The notes under the pieces were generated by a model, which was not told where the DNA came from, did not search any database, and worked only from the letters and a program-made list of their open reading frames with translations. This document shows, piece after piece, positions 33,816 through 45,640 of a stretch of 64,000 bases of DNA. Where the stretch lies: positions 310,001 to 374,000 of the forward strand of contig OZ037917.1 in the NCBI GenBank assembly GCA_964035575.1. Direction: 5' to 3'. The stretch's first letter is position 1. Each line of letters begins with the position of its first letter. A program made the position numbers and the translations under genes. The DNA is from Rhynchopus sp. YZ270_cl-10 (Eukaryota; Euglenozoa; Diplonemea; Diplonemida; Diplonemidae).

Positions 33816-34090
33816 GTCCACCCCCCCGGTACAGCCGGTCATGTTATACATGCACGACGGGACCCAGTGACAAGTGACAAGTGAAAATGACAAGTGAATG
33901 ACAAGTGAAATGGGTGACAAGTAAATGACAAGTGAATGACAAGTGAGCCACTTGTCCACTTGTCATGACAAGTGATTTTCTATGGGGATATAGGCTATTC
34001 ACTTGTCATAAATATGACAAGTGATTCACTTGTCACTTGTCATTGGGTCCCGTCGTGTGACCGGCTGTACCGGGGGGGGGGGGGGTGGAC
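33816..34090. mobile_element. Small TIR element with TGACAAGTG arrays
   Basis: Ends GTCCACCCCCCCGGTACAGC and the mirrored GCTGTACC(G)nTGGAC are inverted repeats that continue inward through GGTCA and GACGGGACCCA. The interior is direct and inverted copies of TGACAAGTGA, so the whole 275 bp can fold back. It lies directly after a partial family E module (33744-33782). Its end sequence GACCGG-TGTACC-GGGTGGACACCC also matches the core of module E, so module E may be a decayed or shortened relative of this element. Confidence 0.7.
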
Positions 34091-35486
34091 ACCCCAATCA
34101 TGAGGGGGGTGGATAAGGTTCCAAACAAAAAAAAACATAGAAACCACAACAAACCCTCATCATAACACACCCTTTTTTCTGTACAAAACTTACTGCAAAA
34201 CATAAACCACTTTTTTAAAAAAAAACACAGGGGGGTAATAACATCTCGTGAAGAGCATAAACATCTGCAAAGGCTATCTTTTTGGTGCTGTTCACTTGAG
34301 GAAAGATAGGGAACACATGGTGGATTTTTTTTTTCTTCTTTTTTTTGATAAATTGTTTGGAGTAGTGTAGGTTGCCTCGGTTGTGATGCCACAGTTTGTG
34401 CAAAATCTCCACTTTCTTTTTTGATAATCTGTTGAGCTGCCACAAAAGCAGTCTGTACTGTATGTTTTTTTTTTTTGAACGGATACACGGAAGAAAATTT
34501 ACACAGCCCCGGAAAAAAAATAAAGGGGGGACAAAAAAAAAAGAGAGGAAAAGAGCGAGAAAGAGCACAAAAAAAAAATGCAGCAAAAAATAGGAAAGAT
34601 GCTGTAATGTACTTTTTATATGAGAAGTTTCCAAAAACTTTACTGGGGGAACGGGATTTTTTTTTTCCCTTTTGATATGTATCGGTAAGAGACTAGATAA
34701 GCCTATACCTCCGGCCGAAGCCATTTTTTTTACCCGACAAAAAAAAATGGCGCAATAAAGCCATCTGTATTCACAATTAATCCAGTGGGCTTTTTTTTTC
34801 AGACTCTGAGTGTTTGAAATGTTTTCGGACAAGCTCTTGTCTTTAAAAAAAAAAATAGTTTTGCTTCATCCGTTTAGAGTGTACGGACTGCTCGCTCAAC
34901 TCGAGAGAGAGCAAGAAAGAAAGAAAGAGGGTGGTGGTGGTGGTGGGGTAAACGTCTTCTTCTGGGTAGCTATTGATTGTCACCAAAAATGTCATTGCCC
35001 GAAGAAGAGAACCCTTAACTCTGGGTTTATATGTTTGGGGGAAAAGGAGGAGGAAAAAAAGGAGGGGGTGGTTTTTTTTTTTCGCATTCAGGATTTCTGT
35101 AGACTTGGCATACAAAAGATCTTTTAAAAATAAAATTTCAATTTCAAAAAAATTTACATCACTGACACAATGTGTCCTCCCCAGGAATAGGAAGATGACC
35201 TGAAGCCTGACATGCGGCTTCTTTCATAAGAAAACTTGTATAAAAAAAAAAAAAAACGTGCCTTGCCGACAGTGCACACAAATCTTCTGAAATAAATAGG
35301 GATTTAACTAGGTGCTGTTTTTTTTAAAATGACTCAATACACGGTGTACATAAAACTTTAAAAAGGAGGTTGTTTTTTTTTGTTGTTTTTTCTCCCCCCA
35401 CCCCTCAATACATTTATTGCGGTGTAACCCACCGTTCAGACACAACTTTTTTTCTTCACTTTTCATTTACTTCTTTTTTGGGGGGG
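34091..35486. other. AT-rich spacer
   Basis: Contains a module B copy (34346-34414) and a module A copy (35192-35229), both plus, with many A/T tracts and a G run at 35480-35486. No gene is supported. Confidence 0.55.
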
Positions 35487-35693
35487 TAGTGGTGGTGGCT
35501 GTATTGTGACAACTGCCCATCATAGTACATAACACACATCACAATACATGTATTGTGATGTATATTATGTACTATGACCACCTTATTTTTACCCCGCGTA
35601 TAGGCGCGTATAGGGCCGTATAGGACCGTACAGGCCTATACGCGGGGTAAAAATCAGGTGGTATGATAGGCAGTTATCACAATACAGCCACTA
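35487..35693. mobile_element. Small TIR element with a nested MITE, flanked by G runs
   Basis: Outer ends TAGTGGTGGTGGCTGTATTG and the mirrored CAATACAGCCACTA, followed inward by GTGAYAACTGCC, form the inverted repeats. Seven G precede it and five G follow it. Inside, GTACATAA...TTATGTAC-type palindromes occur. At 35577-35662 sits a complete ACCACCTTATTTTTACCCCG palindrome, the same family as the element at 8782. One element has therefore landed in another. Confidence 0.75.
35577..35662. mobile_element. Nested palindromic MITE, same family as 8782-8879
   Basis: Eighty-six bases with mirrored ends (ACCACCTTATTTTTACCCCG and CGGGGTAAAAATCAGGTGGT). The interior is GTATAGG/CCTATAC repeats, almost a perfect hairpin. 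It lies inside the 35487-35693 element. Confidence 0.75.
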
Positions 35694-36339
35694 GGGGGAT
35701 AGCAGTATTAGCTAACAGAAACTAATTTTTTTTGCTGTACCTCATCCCAAATAGGGTGGTATGGAATGACGTACCGTCGGAGCTCTCTGCCCCCACTAGA
35801 AGGAACTGTTTATTCGTTAAAAAGGTTTGGGAACATTTTCTTCTTTTTTCTCAGCCCATGGCGAAATATCATACAGACACTCGCCATGCGTTCAGTTCTC
35901 GGCCGGAGGCTGGGGTGGATGGTGCTTTTAGTCTATGTTCTAAAGCTAGGTACAGTCGCAGAAGAAAAAAAAACGTCGGAGGGGGGTCAATCACTATGGT
36001 GCTTTCTTTTCCCCGTCTTTTTTTTGTGAAATGCGAAGGGTTTTTTACCCTATCCGATATTGCCGTGGTCACATAAATTCTTCCACATAAATTCGGTGGT
36101 CCGTTTTTTCTTGGAAAACACCCGGGGAGTATGTCTGTTTGAATAATGTGAATAAAACACGGCAAAAAAAAAAAGAGGGAAAAAAAAAGGGGGTCTGTAA
36201 GATGAACCTAAGCCTCACACATTATTCTTGCAATAACTCAAAAGCTAAGGATGGGCATGAATTGTGAATGAACAAATTTTCTTGGAGGGGGGTTTGGGAA
36301 TGCGTAGGTGACCTTTGTTCAGGCTAGAAGGGAGGGGGT
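35694..36339. other. AT-rich spacer
   Basis: Contains a half module A (36199-36222). No gene is supported. Confidence 0.5.
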
Positions 36340-37280
36340 TCAACGTGTGTGTTTTCGTCTCCCATTCAGTCAGATAAGGTACAATACTGTCGCACGAAAA
36401 GCAGGCTGTATCCTAAGTCGGGAAAAAACCACCATTTTCGGACCCGTCGTGTCCCAGAATTTTTTTTCCCAAAAAAAAAAAAAAAAAAAGACAAAAAAAA
36501 ACCCATTCCGAGCTTTCGGCCCCGCACGTTGGCGGGGCATCTCCGCTCATATGTACAAAATTTTGGTGATTTAAATTTCCGCAAAATATGAACCCATCCT
36601 CGTAAACAATAGTCATTTTCAGGCTGAGAACCATGAAATTGTGGTGTTTTGACTGGGAACAGGTAGCGCCGCAGGCGCACGGTACCCAACTTTTGCCTTT
36701 TTCTTTTCCCTTTTCCCTGCCTTCTTTTGATTGCGCGAGCCGATTGCTCGGTGAGGTCGCATGTGCGTGTAAAAACACTCTAACGCACCCTTACTATGAA
36801 ATATGAGATTCTCTGGTTTTAGTAAGGAAAAACGTACCGAGCAAAATCACCAAAATCTACGGTAGTCGGTAGTAATCCAGCGCGACCCCTGATAGGGAAC
36901 TGCATTTTTTTTATGGCGCCGCAGGCGAAAAAAAATTAGAGTACGGTGTACGAATATAGCTATTGATACAAGTCACTCAACGAACCCTTTTTGCGGAGCA
37001 AAAAAGGAAAAATGGCGCCGCAGGCAAAAAAAATTAAGGTACAGGATGCAACCCAGTTCCCAGGTGCATATCCTGGAAGGAAATTTATTGCCTGAGGGAA
37101 ATTTATTGCCGGCCGATTTTTTTCTTTCTTTTGGCTAAAAAAATCGCCACGTACCACGAAAAAAAAAAAAAAAAAAAGCGGGAAAAAAAAAAAAAAGCGT
37201 GTCCCAGAACCCAGAAAAAAAAAAAAAAGGGTTGAAAACGGGCCGAAAAAACGTGTCCCAGAATCCAGATTAGGATACAG
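36340..37280 (-). repeat. Complex repeat R1, copy 2, inverted
   Basis: Bases 36555-36620 are the reverse complement of the 6600-6650 part of copy 1. 36660-36770 mirrors 6100-6210, including the hairpin GCGCC-GCA-GGCGC (36666-36678) next to ACGGTACCCAAC. Two more truncated hairpins are at 36916-36927 and 37013-37024. TGTCCCAGAA repeats and A tracts fill the rest. No coding sequence is supported. Confidence 0.6.
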
Positions 37281-38878
37281 CCTGGAAAAGCAAAGAAAAA
37301 AAATTTTTTTTTTGGACTTCAGCCTATCGTTGCTTAGCCACCTTACACAAAAAAAAAGAAACTGTAATTATTGCGGGCACCATCAATATTCAATATTGAG
37401 GCCCGGGGTGAAGAAAAAGAGTCAAAGATGAATGTGTATCATGTGTGCACACATCTTGGGGAAAAAAGCATTGCCACACCTTCAATCATGGCGGGAAAAA
37501 AGGGAAATAACTTTATAAGAGAACCTAAAAGATTGTTTCATATACTAACTATTCTACTGAATAGATGGTATAATAAAGTGCACTAAAAGATGAAACATCC
37601 TCGCACAGACATACATCCTTTTCAAAAGAATTTGGTACTAAAAAATTGAAAGAATTGTCAATTTTTGTTTTCCAAGAAAAAATAAATAAAAAATAAACAC
37701 ACGAGCAGACCACTTGAGTGGCCACAATTGTCACAGTTTTTTTTTTGTCCACTGTAACCTACTAAGTATGTCGCTGACTAGCGGTTCAACAGCCGCAAGT
37801 TTGTATATAAAAAAAAATGGGCACGACTGCTTTTCATAGTGTGAGAACGATCGTGACGGTTTTTTTCAAGATCTTGAACTTTTTTTCAAGATCTTGACAT
37901 TTTTTTTTTTTTTTTTCACGATCGTTTTTTTTTTTCACGATCGTTTTTTTTTTTTCCCCTAGTAGTACAAGGGGCATGGGCGTGAAATGGGTGGCAAGGG
38001 AGAGTTTCTGGGTTCTACTTGGAATTTTTGACCGACTCTTTTCCTTGAAACGATTTTGTGGCGAATCTTTCAAATAAAGCAAAAATCGAGAACATTCTCA
38101 CACCAGAATCCCCCCCAACGGATGTCGCCAGCGAGGCACTAAAACCAGAAAACCGTTTTTACCCATGGCAAGTGCCACTATAGTGGCGCACGAATGCCAC
38201 ACGTTGGTAGGGGTAATGGGGTTCTACTCATTTTCGTAAAAACATTTTTTTTCTGTGTGACAATAATAAGGCAAGAATCGACAACTTTCGTGAAAATGTC
38301 ATATCGTTGGATGCTGGAGGGAGGTGGGTCAACCCTAGGAAAAGGACTTTTTTGGCGCTCACCCCCAAAATCACCCCCTGCCTCGTGACTTCGCCCTGCA
38401 AACAGAATTCTACTCAAAATCGTAAAATAAATTATATTTCGTAAGAATTGATGTCGATCTTTTAGATAAAGCCAAAATCGAGCAGTTTTGATGATTAGGT
38501 TAGTGCAGCCGTAACAAGGAGAACACAGGGTAAAATCCCTTGGTTTTCCCTTGCTGTACTGTATGTGTTAAAAAGTGTATATTGGTGTACGGGAGAGACG
38601 CGCGTTTAAAGTTGCAACATTTTTAGGCTGATTGACGTGGGCCTGGCATGCCCCATTTTTCACTTTTTACCACCGATTTAATTCGATCACCATCGAACAC
38701 TGGGAAAATTTCTTGGTCAGTTTGGGGTATAACACGTGTATGACCTAATTTTAAGTGGTCAGAAGTGGAGTCTGACCCCCGTGCCCATCATTTTTGAGCA
38801 TGTTTTTTGGTTTTCCTTAGCACAACGTAGGAGAAGGCGAACTGTTTACAAGGAGGGACAGGGTCGAGCGTGAGTGGG
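37281..38878. other. Spacer with palindrome cluster
   Basis: Includes a module A copy (37312-37346) and a cluster of short perfect palindromes (37847-37944). The remainder is AT-rich and shows no gene. Confidence 0.55.
37847..37944. repeat. Cluster of 8-10 bp perfect palindromes in T tracts
   Basis: ACGATCGT, CAAGATCTTG (twice) and ACGATCGT-type palindromes (twice more) are spaced by homopolymer T. The CGATCG type recurs in the cluster at 41200-41390. Confidence 0.8.
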
Positions 38879-39049
38879 TCACTGCAGTGGCTCACGATAC
38901 ACTGAACGGGTTTGCGGCTGGGAGGGAAACGTTTCCACTGTTACAGGCAAGTCACAAGGGGGTGGTGACTTGTGTGGGAGAAATGGGTACGGACAAGACT
39001 GTATGCGTTTAGTCCCAAGAGCCTTCACTGATGTCAGAGTCGTGATGCT

Positions 39050-39330
39050 CAGCATCATCATCAACCTTGGGGTCCTCAGCTGTCGCGTCGCAGTCAATAT
39101 AGCTCCCGCACGCTCCTTCTCCTCCTGCACCAGCTTCTCCTCATCCCACCAACCATTCTCTTGTGGCGGCTTGCTCTCGCGCAAACTGCGTGCTACGACC
39201 ACAAGCTTGTGCAGCTTTGGTGCAACTAGCCAGTTGCGCCTCTTCTCGCTCATCCACCCATCGTACTGAAGATGCGCTCAGCATGTTGAGGCACAAATGG
39301 AACTCAGGGGAAGAGCTGTGTGCTGTGGAC
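39050..39330 (-). pseudogene. Probable remnant of a hAT transposase C-terminal (dimerisation) region
   Basis: On minus, AERIFST (about 39265-39290) is followed after a frame change by DGWMSEKRRNWLVAPKLHK and LVVVARSLRES. The order ERxFS, then SxKRRNxL, then LV is that of the hAT dimerisation domain. The reading frame shifts at least once and stops lie on both sides, so this is a decayed fragment. It would be a possible source family for the non-autonomous hAT-like elements at 22.3-23.9 kb, but no end sequences like theirs were seen nearby. The assignment rests on a short motif. Confidence 0.4.
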
Positions 39331-39379
39331 AGAGAGGCCAGGGTTTGGGGTGCTGTGTGAGCTACAAACGCTCCCCTTC

Positions 39380-40420
39380 CCTCCTTAGAGCTAACAAACA
39401 TTACCCGTTGTCTTGCAAGAACTTGCCCAATTCTGCAAATTGACCCCACCACTGCACGGGCGGCTTCCAAAAATGCAAATAAGGACCCTTTTCCACAACC
39501 TTCCTTCACAGAAGGGTCAATTTTACAAACCCGGATTTTGAGGAAAATTTTAGCCGAAAATGGGCCCACGTATAAGTGACCGGGCTCATATTTCTCAAAA
39601 TTTAAGTGGTCAAAAAATCCAATTTTCGAGATTGACCCCACCACTGCACGGGCGAATCCCAAAAATGTAAATAAAGACGTTTTTGGCCCAAAATAAATCT
39701 GCCAAAATTGTGTCCCGGATTGGATTTTGGACTCCGGACCCCATATTTAGAAATAGCCCTGTGTTCTAAACAATGAGCATCACAGCGGTTGACCCTGGTA
39801 TTTTTGGTATTTTTTGAAAATCTCAGCTCAAAAAATACCAAAAAAAAAAAAATACAGGGTTTTGGATTGAGGCTGGGGTGGAGGAGTGGGGGCTCCGCCC
39901 ACCTCTCACCTACCCCCCACAGAATTCTATTTTTAGAAGACAATTTTCTTCTATTTTACCGGAAAAGGAAGATGCACTGCGGCGCGAGCTTTCAACCCAC
40001 CCTTCCCGCGACATAGTAGGCAATTTTAAGCGCAATTTTTAGAAATGTTGCGTACCGTGGCTTCGCCACGAGTTTAACACTGAAAAGATGGGGAATATGC
40101 TTGAACGCGCTGTTGCCCTGTTTCTCAGCAACAAGCGTCCCAGATTCAAGAGAAAACGGAGGTGTTCCTGCTGATGGCGGAGGAGTTGGAAAACGTCGCT
40201 CCCCCCGTATTTGTTTCCGGAATTGAGCTTCTGAGGACCTTTTTCGCGCGAAGCGCGAAAAATTTTTTTTTGCCAAAAAGAAAGAAATTGGGCGTGGAAT
40301 TCTAAAATTTTTCGGGGAAAACGGCATATTTAGCGATAAGTATGGGGAGCTGCGTAATCCCTGTTGCGTGACCCCCCCAAATTCTAAAATCTGTGGGACA
40401 GCGTGCTCTGACATAGGTTG
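39380..40420. repeat. Complex repeat R1, copy 3
   Basis: Two units with ATTGACCCCACCACTGCACG near 39430 and 39640 correspond to the tandem units of copy 1. 39870-40075 is the reverse complement of the 7140-7420 end, including CACCTCTCACCTACCCCC and the hairpin CGTGGC-TTC-GCCACG (40056-40070) beside GTTGCGTACC. A further hairpin, TTCGCGC-GAA-GCGCGAA, is at 40243-40259. No coding sequence is supported. Confidence 0.65.
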
Positions 40421-41199
40421 TACTCATTAAAAAACCGGTAAAAATACAAGTAATGTGTGATGGTCAAAAGTGCAAAATTCCTTCGCCAATGCATTATTTG
40501 GGCATTTGTTATACCTGGAGAATATGGTCAGATCACTCTTCAGACCACCAGCCAACGATACCGTAATTGTACAGAGGTTGGACAGTACAAAAGTTGGGCT
40601 TTTGGCCAACTTGGCCTGGTGTTGAACGCCGCATCCCCCGCCACAATGGGCATAAATGTCCTCTTGGTCCGTAAAGGGTTAAAAAGAGTGTCTCACGATA
40701 CACATACAACCACTCGCGATTGGATAGATATTGTAACAAAGGGAATTCAGAACAAAACAACACCCTGCCCCATACACACTAAATTGCCATGCTTCAAGAG
40801 CATGCCTGCCGGGCCAAAAATTACTGTGGCAAAAAGGCAGCAAGACCACCCACAAAGAGTGTGAATTGTATTGGATGGACAGGGGTTTGCACAGTGATGA
40901 TGTTACTACGACTAGGTTTTTGGCGATATTACATGTGCATGTTACATGCCATGCCGTGACGTGCTGCTTCATGGTATACGCATGTCATAGAATGTCGCGA
41001 TTTTTTACGATTCGTATTTCGGGTTTTGCGAATTTTGTTCCAGAAAAGTACACCCCAAAAATGGCAAAAAAGGTGACATTTTACGTCAAAACACCGCTAA
41101 AAGTTACTCTCGGCCGATTTCAGGGGGGTTGTGGGCACCTGTGGGGGCTCCCTCCCTGGTGTGGGCCAGCGATCAACGACATAATATGGGAAAAAAAAA

Positions 41200-41390
41200 A
41201 CGATCGTTTTTTTTTTCCTTCACGATCGTGAAGAAAAAGGTGCTTTTTTTTCACGATCGTGAAGAAAAAAAAAAAAAAAAAACGATCGTTTTTTTTTCTT
41301 CACGATCGTGAAAAAAAAAAAAAAAAAAAAAAGACCGATCACTTTTTCCCAGATTCGTAAAAAAAAAAAAAAAAAAAAAACGATCGTTTT
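41200..41390. repeat. Array of CGATCG palindromes separated by A/T tracts
   Basis: Several copies of TTCACGATCGTGAA or AACGATCGTT, with poly-A or poly-T between them. Most are perfect inverted repeats of 8-14 bp. Confidence 0.8.
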
Positions 41391-44293
41391 CACCCTATGG
41401 CTTTTTGGGGGGGGGCTTTTTTCCCTTTTTCATCAAAATTTGGACGATTCTTTGCCATAAATTCAACTCTGATATTTCAAGAAAAAAAAACGAGAGAAAA
41501 AGCATCACGTGCTTGAGTCATAACAAAACAAAACAAAAACAAAAAAAAACGACAATATTATTTGAACGCAGCCAAAAAAGGTTTTTCACCGATATGGCGC
41601 ACAATGCTGGGTTGAGGGAGGGGAGGAAACGGTGAAGTTGAGAGGGCATGTTCGTGACTGAGGCTTTCTTTATTGGCCTTCTACATTTTTTTTTGTTTTT
41701 TTTCTTCTTTCTTTCGATCTTCTGTTAGATTCGTGTAGCAGCCACACCATCTCCACTCTGCGCTCTTTTTCCCAAAGAGAAAACTGGTAAATACCTCGAA
41801 AAGTATCTTTTTTTCCAAGATGAACCTAAGCCTCACACCACCAAAAAATGGGGTACATTGGCACATTTTATTTACGTACCACTTAGTCATGCTGAGCACG
41901 TTCGCACAATACGAAATGTGTGAACCTGACCTTTGACCTCTCCGCCTCACCCTTGTTGGATATCCCAAGTGGGCAATAGGGTAGTTTGAAAATGTTTTTT
42001 GTTATAGCTTGTACTCTTTGTCTTTGCTATTTTGTGTTTGCGTTTGTTTAGCTTTTTAGAAGTGGGCAATAGGGCAGTCATAGCACCGGAAAAGTAACTA
42101 GACAGAATGCGGCCATCCTATTTGGGGGGACAGACGGGTGCGCTAAAAAGACAAATTATTTTATTTCATTTTTTCTTTTCTTTTCAAATTGAAAAGAAGG
42201 GCAGAGAGAGGAAGAAAGGCATACCCTTTGCAAGACAAAAAAGGCAGTATAAATATGCAAAGACTCAACGTGAAGGCTTTATTTATAAAGGTGAACAGTT
42301 ATTGAAGCATGGAGAAAACTTGAAAGATGCTTCAGAACGGAGCACGAAAAGGATCATCAAAACGTTTAAATAAAAAACAGTTGGTGGTAAAAAAAGGGGC
42401 AGAAAAATCACCACTTTTTGGTTTTTTTCGTTCTCGTGGACAGACCTTAGCAGACTCGGTGCCCAATGTTTACTTTTTAAAACTATTACTTTTTTTTGTT
42501 TCTGGGGAGGGTGGGCACTGGCTGTGCTGGATGAATTTGATGCACTGCACCAACCAGAATACATAAAGGATGCACCTTGCATGTCTTGGTGGTGAGATGT
42601 ATCAAAATACGATACAGCCTGGGCAGGTAAAGGGTGTTGTGACTAAAAAAACCAACACCTGTTTGGGAGGGCAACAGATAAAATATAGTGCGAGCAGGAC
42701 AACGTGAGAGCATAGTATTGTTGAAAGCAAGACCGGCAGGGATGACGCAAACCTATTTTTTATATTGCTAAATTGTTTGGAGTAGTGCAGTAGTTGCCTC
42801 GGTTGTGTTGCCACAGCTGTGCAAATCTCCACTTTCTTATTTTACGGAAGGTATAGACGCAGATTCTCAACCCCTCAGAGTAACTTTTTATTTCGTTCCT
42901 TTCTTACGAGCCTTACCTTTCGTTTATCTTCGACAGTCTAAACAGCTTCTTTCACCTCCTTTTCTCGTCTTGGCATCAACTCCCATAGAATGCTTGACTT
43001 GCGACAATAACTGCACGTTAAAAATAAGTTGAATTAAGATGAACTAAGTCTGTGTTCAGTCACCTAGTTTTCAAAAAGAAAGGGATTCAAAAAAGAGAGC
43101 ACATATCTGCCGTAAAAGAATACAAAAAAAAAAAAAAAAACAGCAAAAAACAACGCGAAAAAACCCAAGCGTTTTAACTCGGTACGTTTTAAAAATAGTT
43201 TGCAAGATGAAGCTAAGCTTCTCTGTGCTTAGTCATCTTAAAAAAGCAAAGTGTAAACACACATGATGTATCGGTATAGGTATGGATACACCCATCTACT
43301 TTTTCGGGGTAGGACACAAAAAAAACCAAAAAATAAAATAAAAACTGTAGGTGTTGATGCAGCCGTGCAGGCACCTCCCGACTGACCCAGCCATCCGGAT
43401 GAAAGCACCAGATAAAACTAAACATAACACTAGACCAACTGATCCGTCCTTACTGACCTACCACAATGTCTTTTTTCTGACCACAGCCATTTGGGCTCTT
43501 TGCCTGAGCGACACACATTATAATGGATGAGAGGGAGGATTCAAAAGGAAGCGTAAAGACAGATCTACCGTTGGTTTTTTTTTTATAAATATGTTCAGTT
43601 TCCAATAACACTTTGCTGTCTGCAATAAAAAAACAAAAAACAAAAAGGAATAACAATTGTAAGGTGAACCTAAACCGCATAGTGTTTGGTCACCTTGAAA
43701 AATGACACAAAAAAAAAAAAAAAATAAAACATTTACTTTTCCAAATTGGACCAATACAAAGATACACACGCATCACATTCATGCGGCTTGAAATACTGAC
43801 GTATCAGGCCTTTTGCTAACTTTGGGATTTTCCCCCTGAATGGCATGATGGTCAAAAAAAAATAATTTCCTGGAAAAAAAGTACATTCCGAGCTTTCCCA
43901 CCTGGTGAAAGCGGTCGTCGCGCGCTTCGCGCGCGCCTCCCTGCCAGCCACAGGGTGGAGGCGAAGGGTCAGCTTTGCGAGATAACAAAAAAACGGAATC
44001 TAATCCTTTATGAACGGCGCTTGGTCTTGCGCCTTACGTACACTAACCGTACAAAATCAATACGTCTTCCAGAAGCAGGGGCTGTTGCAACGGTTGGGTC
44101 ACTTTGAACTAAAAATGGTCAAATTTTTGCAGCTTGGGTCAAGTTTCATTTTTGGCTGTAAAATGCAAGGGCCCTTAGACATTGTAAAATGGCACCGTAG
44201 GCAGGAAGAAAATGGCGTACAGCGCGAGCGAAGCGAGCGGAAATTTTTTTGAGGTATACCTCCGCGAGCGCAACGAGCAGAAAAATTTTAAGG

Positions 44294-44420
44294 TGCCATC
44301 ATGCCATCATGCCATCATGCCATCATGCCATCATGCCATCATGCCATCATGCCATCATGCCATCATGCCATCATGCCATCATGCCATCATGCCATCATGC
44401 CATCATGCCATCATGCCATC
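44294..44420 (+). repeat. ATGCCATC microsatellite with inverted flanking copies
   Basis: About 16 perfect copies of an 8-mer. At 44477-44500 and 44528-44550 short GATGGCAT arrays occur in the opposite orientation, so the block can fold back. Confidence 0.95.
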
Positions 44421-45640
44421 TGGGGGGAAATCCCCAGGTGATGGAAAGCGAAAGCCTTGCCCCCCACCACCCCCCGTGGCATGATGGTGGCATGATGGAA
44501 AAAAAAAAATAAAAAACGACCAAAAACGTGGCATGATGGCATGATGGTTAGCAAAAGGCCTGCTGACGTATCATAAAAAAAAAAATAAAAAAAAAGAATC
44601 TTTCATACACAGGGAAGTGAGTGGGGTTGAAGGGAATTTGACTAAATAAATAAAAAATGTGTCGGAAATACAAAGCCTCCTGACTGTGTAGGGGGTGCGT
44701 GACCAGAACACCGGGGGGATGCACCCCCGAAACCGTGAAAAAGACGGTTGTTTCTACTAAAAAAAAAAAGGATGGCGTAACACTCACAAACTAAATAGCT
44801 ATTGACATTGACCTCCAACCGACCCCGTCATCATCATAGCAATGCCAGCTCCAGATGAACGCACAAAAAAAAAAAAACAAAAAAACAAAAAAAAAAGAAA
44901 AATCAAATGATGAATGTGCTTCTGGTGCACTACGCCTCAATGGGGGTGGAAAAAAAAACAATTTGTGCGCAAAGTGTGTACTGTATATTCTGTGTTGATA
45001 TTCTTGTTACTCACAATACGCCTCCACTGACTACCTGGCCTGTGAAGAGGAAATCTCTTTGAGGCCAAAAAAAAAATCATTACGCACCTGGCAACAGCTG
45101 ATGTTTCCTCGAAGACCAGAAAATAAATTCATACACTTTCAAATAAAAATTTGAAAGCATCAGGGAAGTGTATTAAAACAACAACAACCCATCTTTTTTT
45201 AAAAATTCATTGTTGCAAAAATGTGAAAGGGGAAAAATAAAAGAAGAAAAGACCAGAAAAGAAAAACGTCATGCACAAACCTCCCCCCTCACTCCCCAAT
45301 AACAATATCCTTTTGCAGATGCTACTGGTTTATTTTTCTCCTTTTTTCGTTTTTTTTTTTTTTTTTTCGAAGGAAAAAAAAAACTAGTATTCTTGGGGGA
45401 TGATCGTTTTTTAAAACCCTTTTCCTCCTTCTCTCAAAAAACAAAACGAAGCACTTTTAAAGGGGATGGAAGGGGATGGGAATAAAATGAAACATTTATT
45501 TTTCTTTGGTAAATTGTTGGGGTAGTGTAGTTGCCTCGGTTGTGTTGCCACAGTTGTGCAATATCCACTGTCTTTTTTTTCTTTTTGTCATATTCGTGAA
45601 TTTCCCTTTTTTTTTTTTTTTTTTTTTTGAAAAAATGAAA

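Larger units (their letters stand above)
40421..45640. other. Gene-free repeat-rich region, part 2
   Basis: Contains the palindrome cluster 41200-41390, module A copies (41817 half, 43036-43065, 43204-43240, 43661-43697), module B (42764-42834 and 45506-45571), module C (43350-43412 and about 44810-44865), a CGCGC-rich hairpin (43919-43933) and the ATGCCATC microsatellite (44294-44420). Bases 40876-40930 resemble 33770-33818. No protein gene is supported. Confidence 0.55.

Noticed and set aside
40457-40864. 135-codon plus frame
   Set aside because: Mixed composition but no recognisable motif, no neighbours on that strand, and part of it overlaps sequence repeated at 33770.
44249-44512. Repeat protein MPSCHHAI
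   Set aside because: Translation of the ATGCCATC microsatellite; an 8-base unit reads through frames and gives the same kind of peptide in each.
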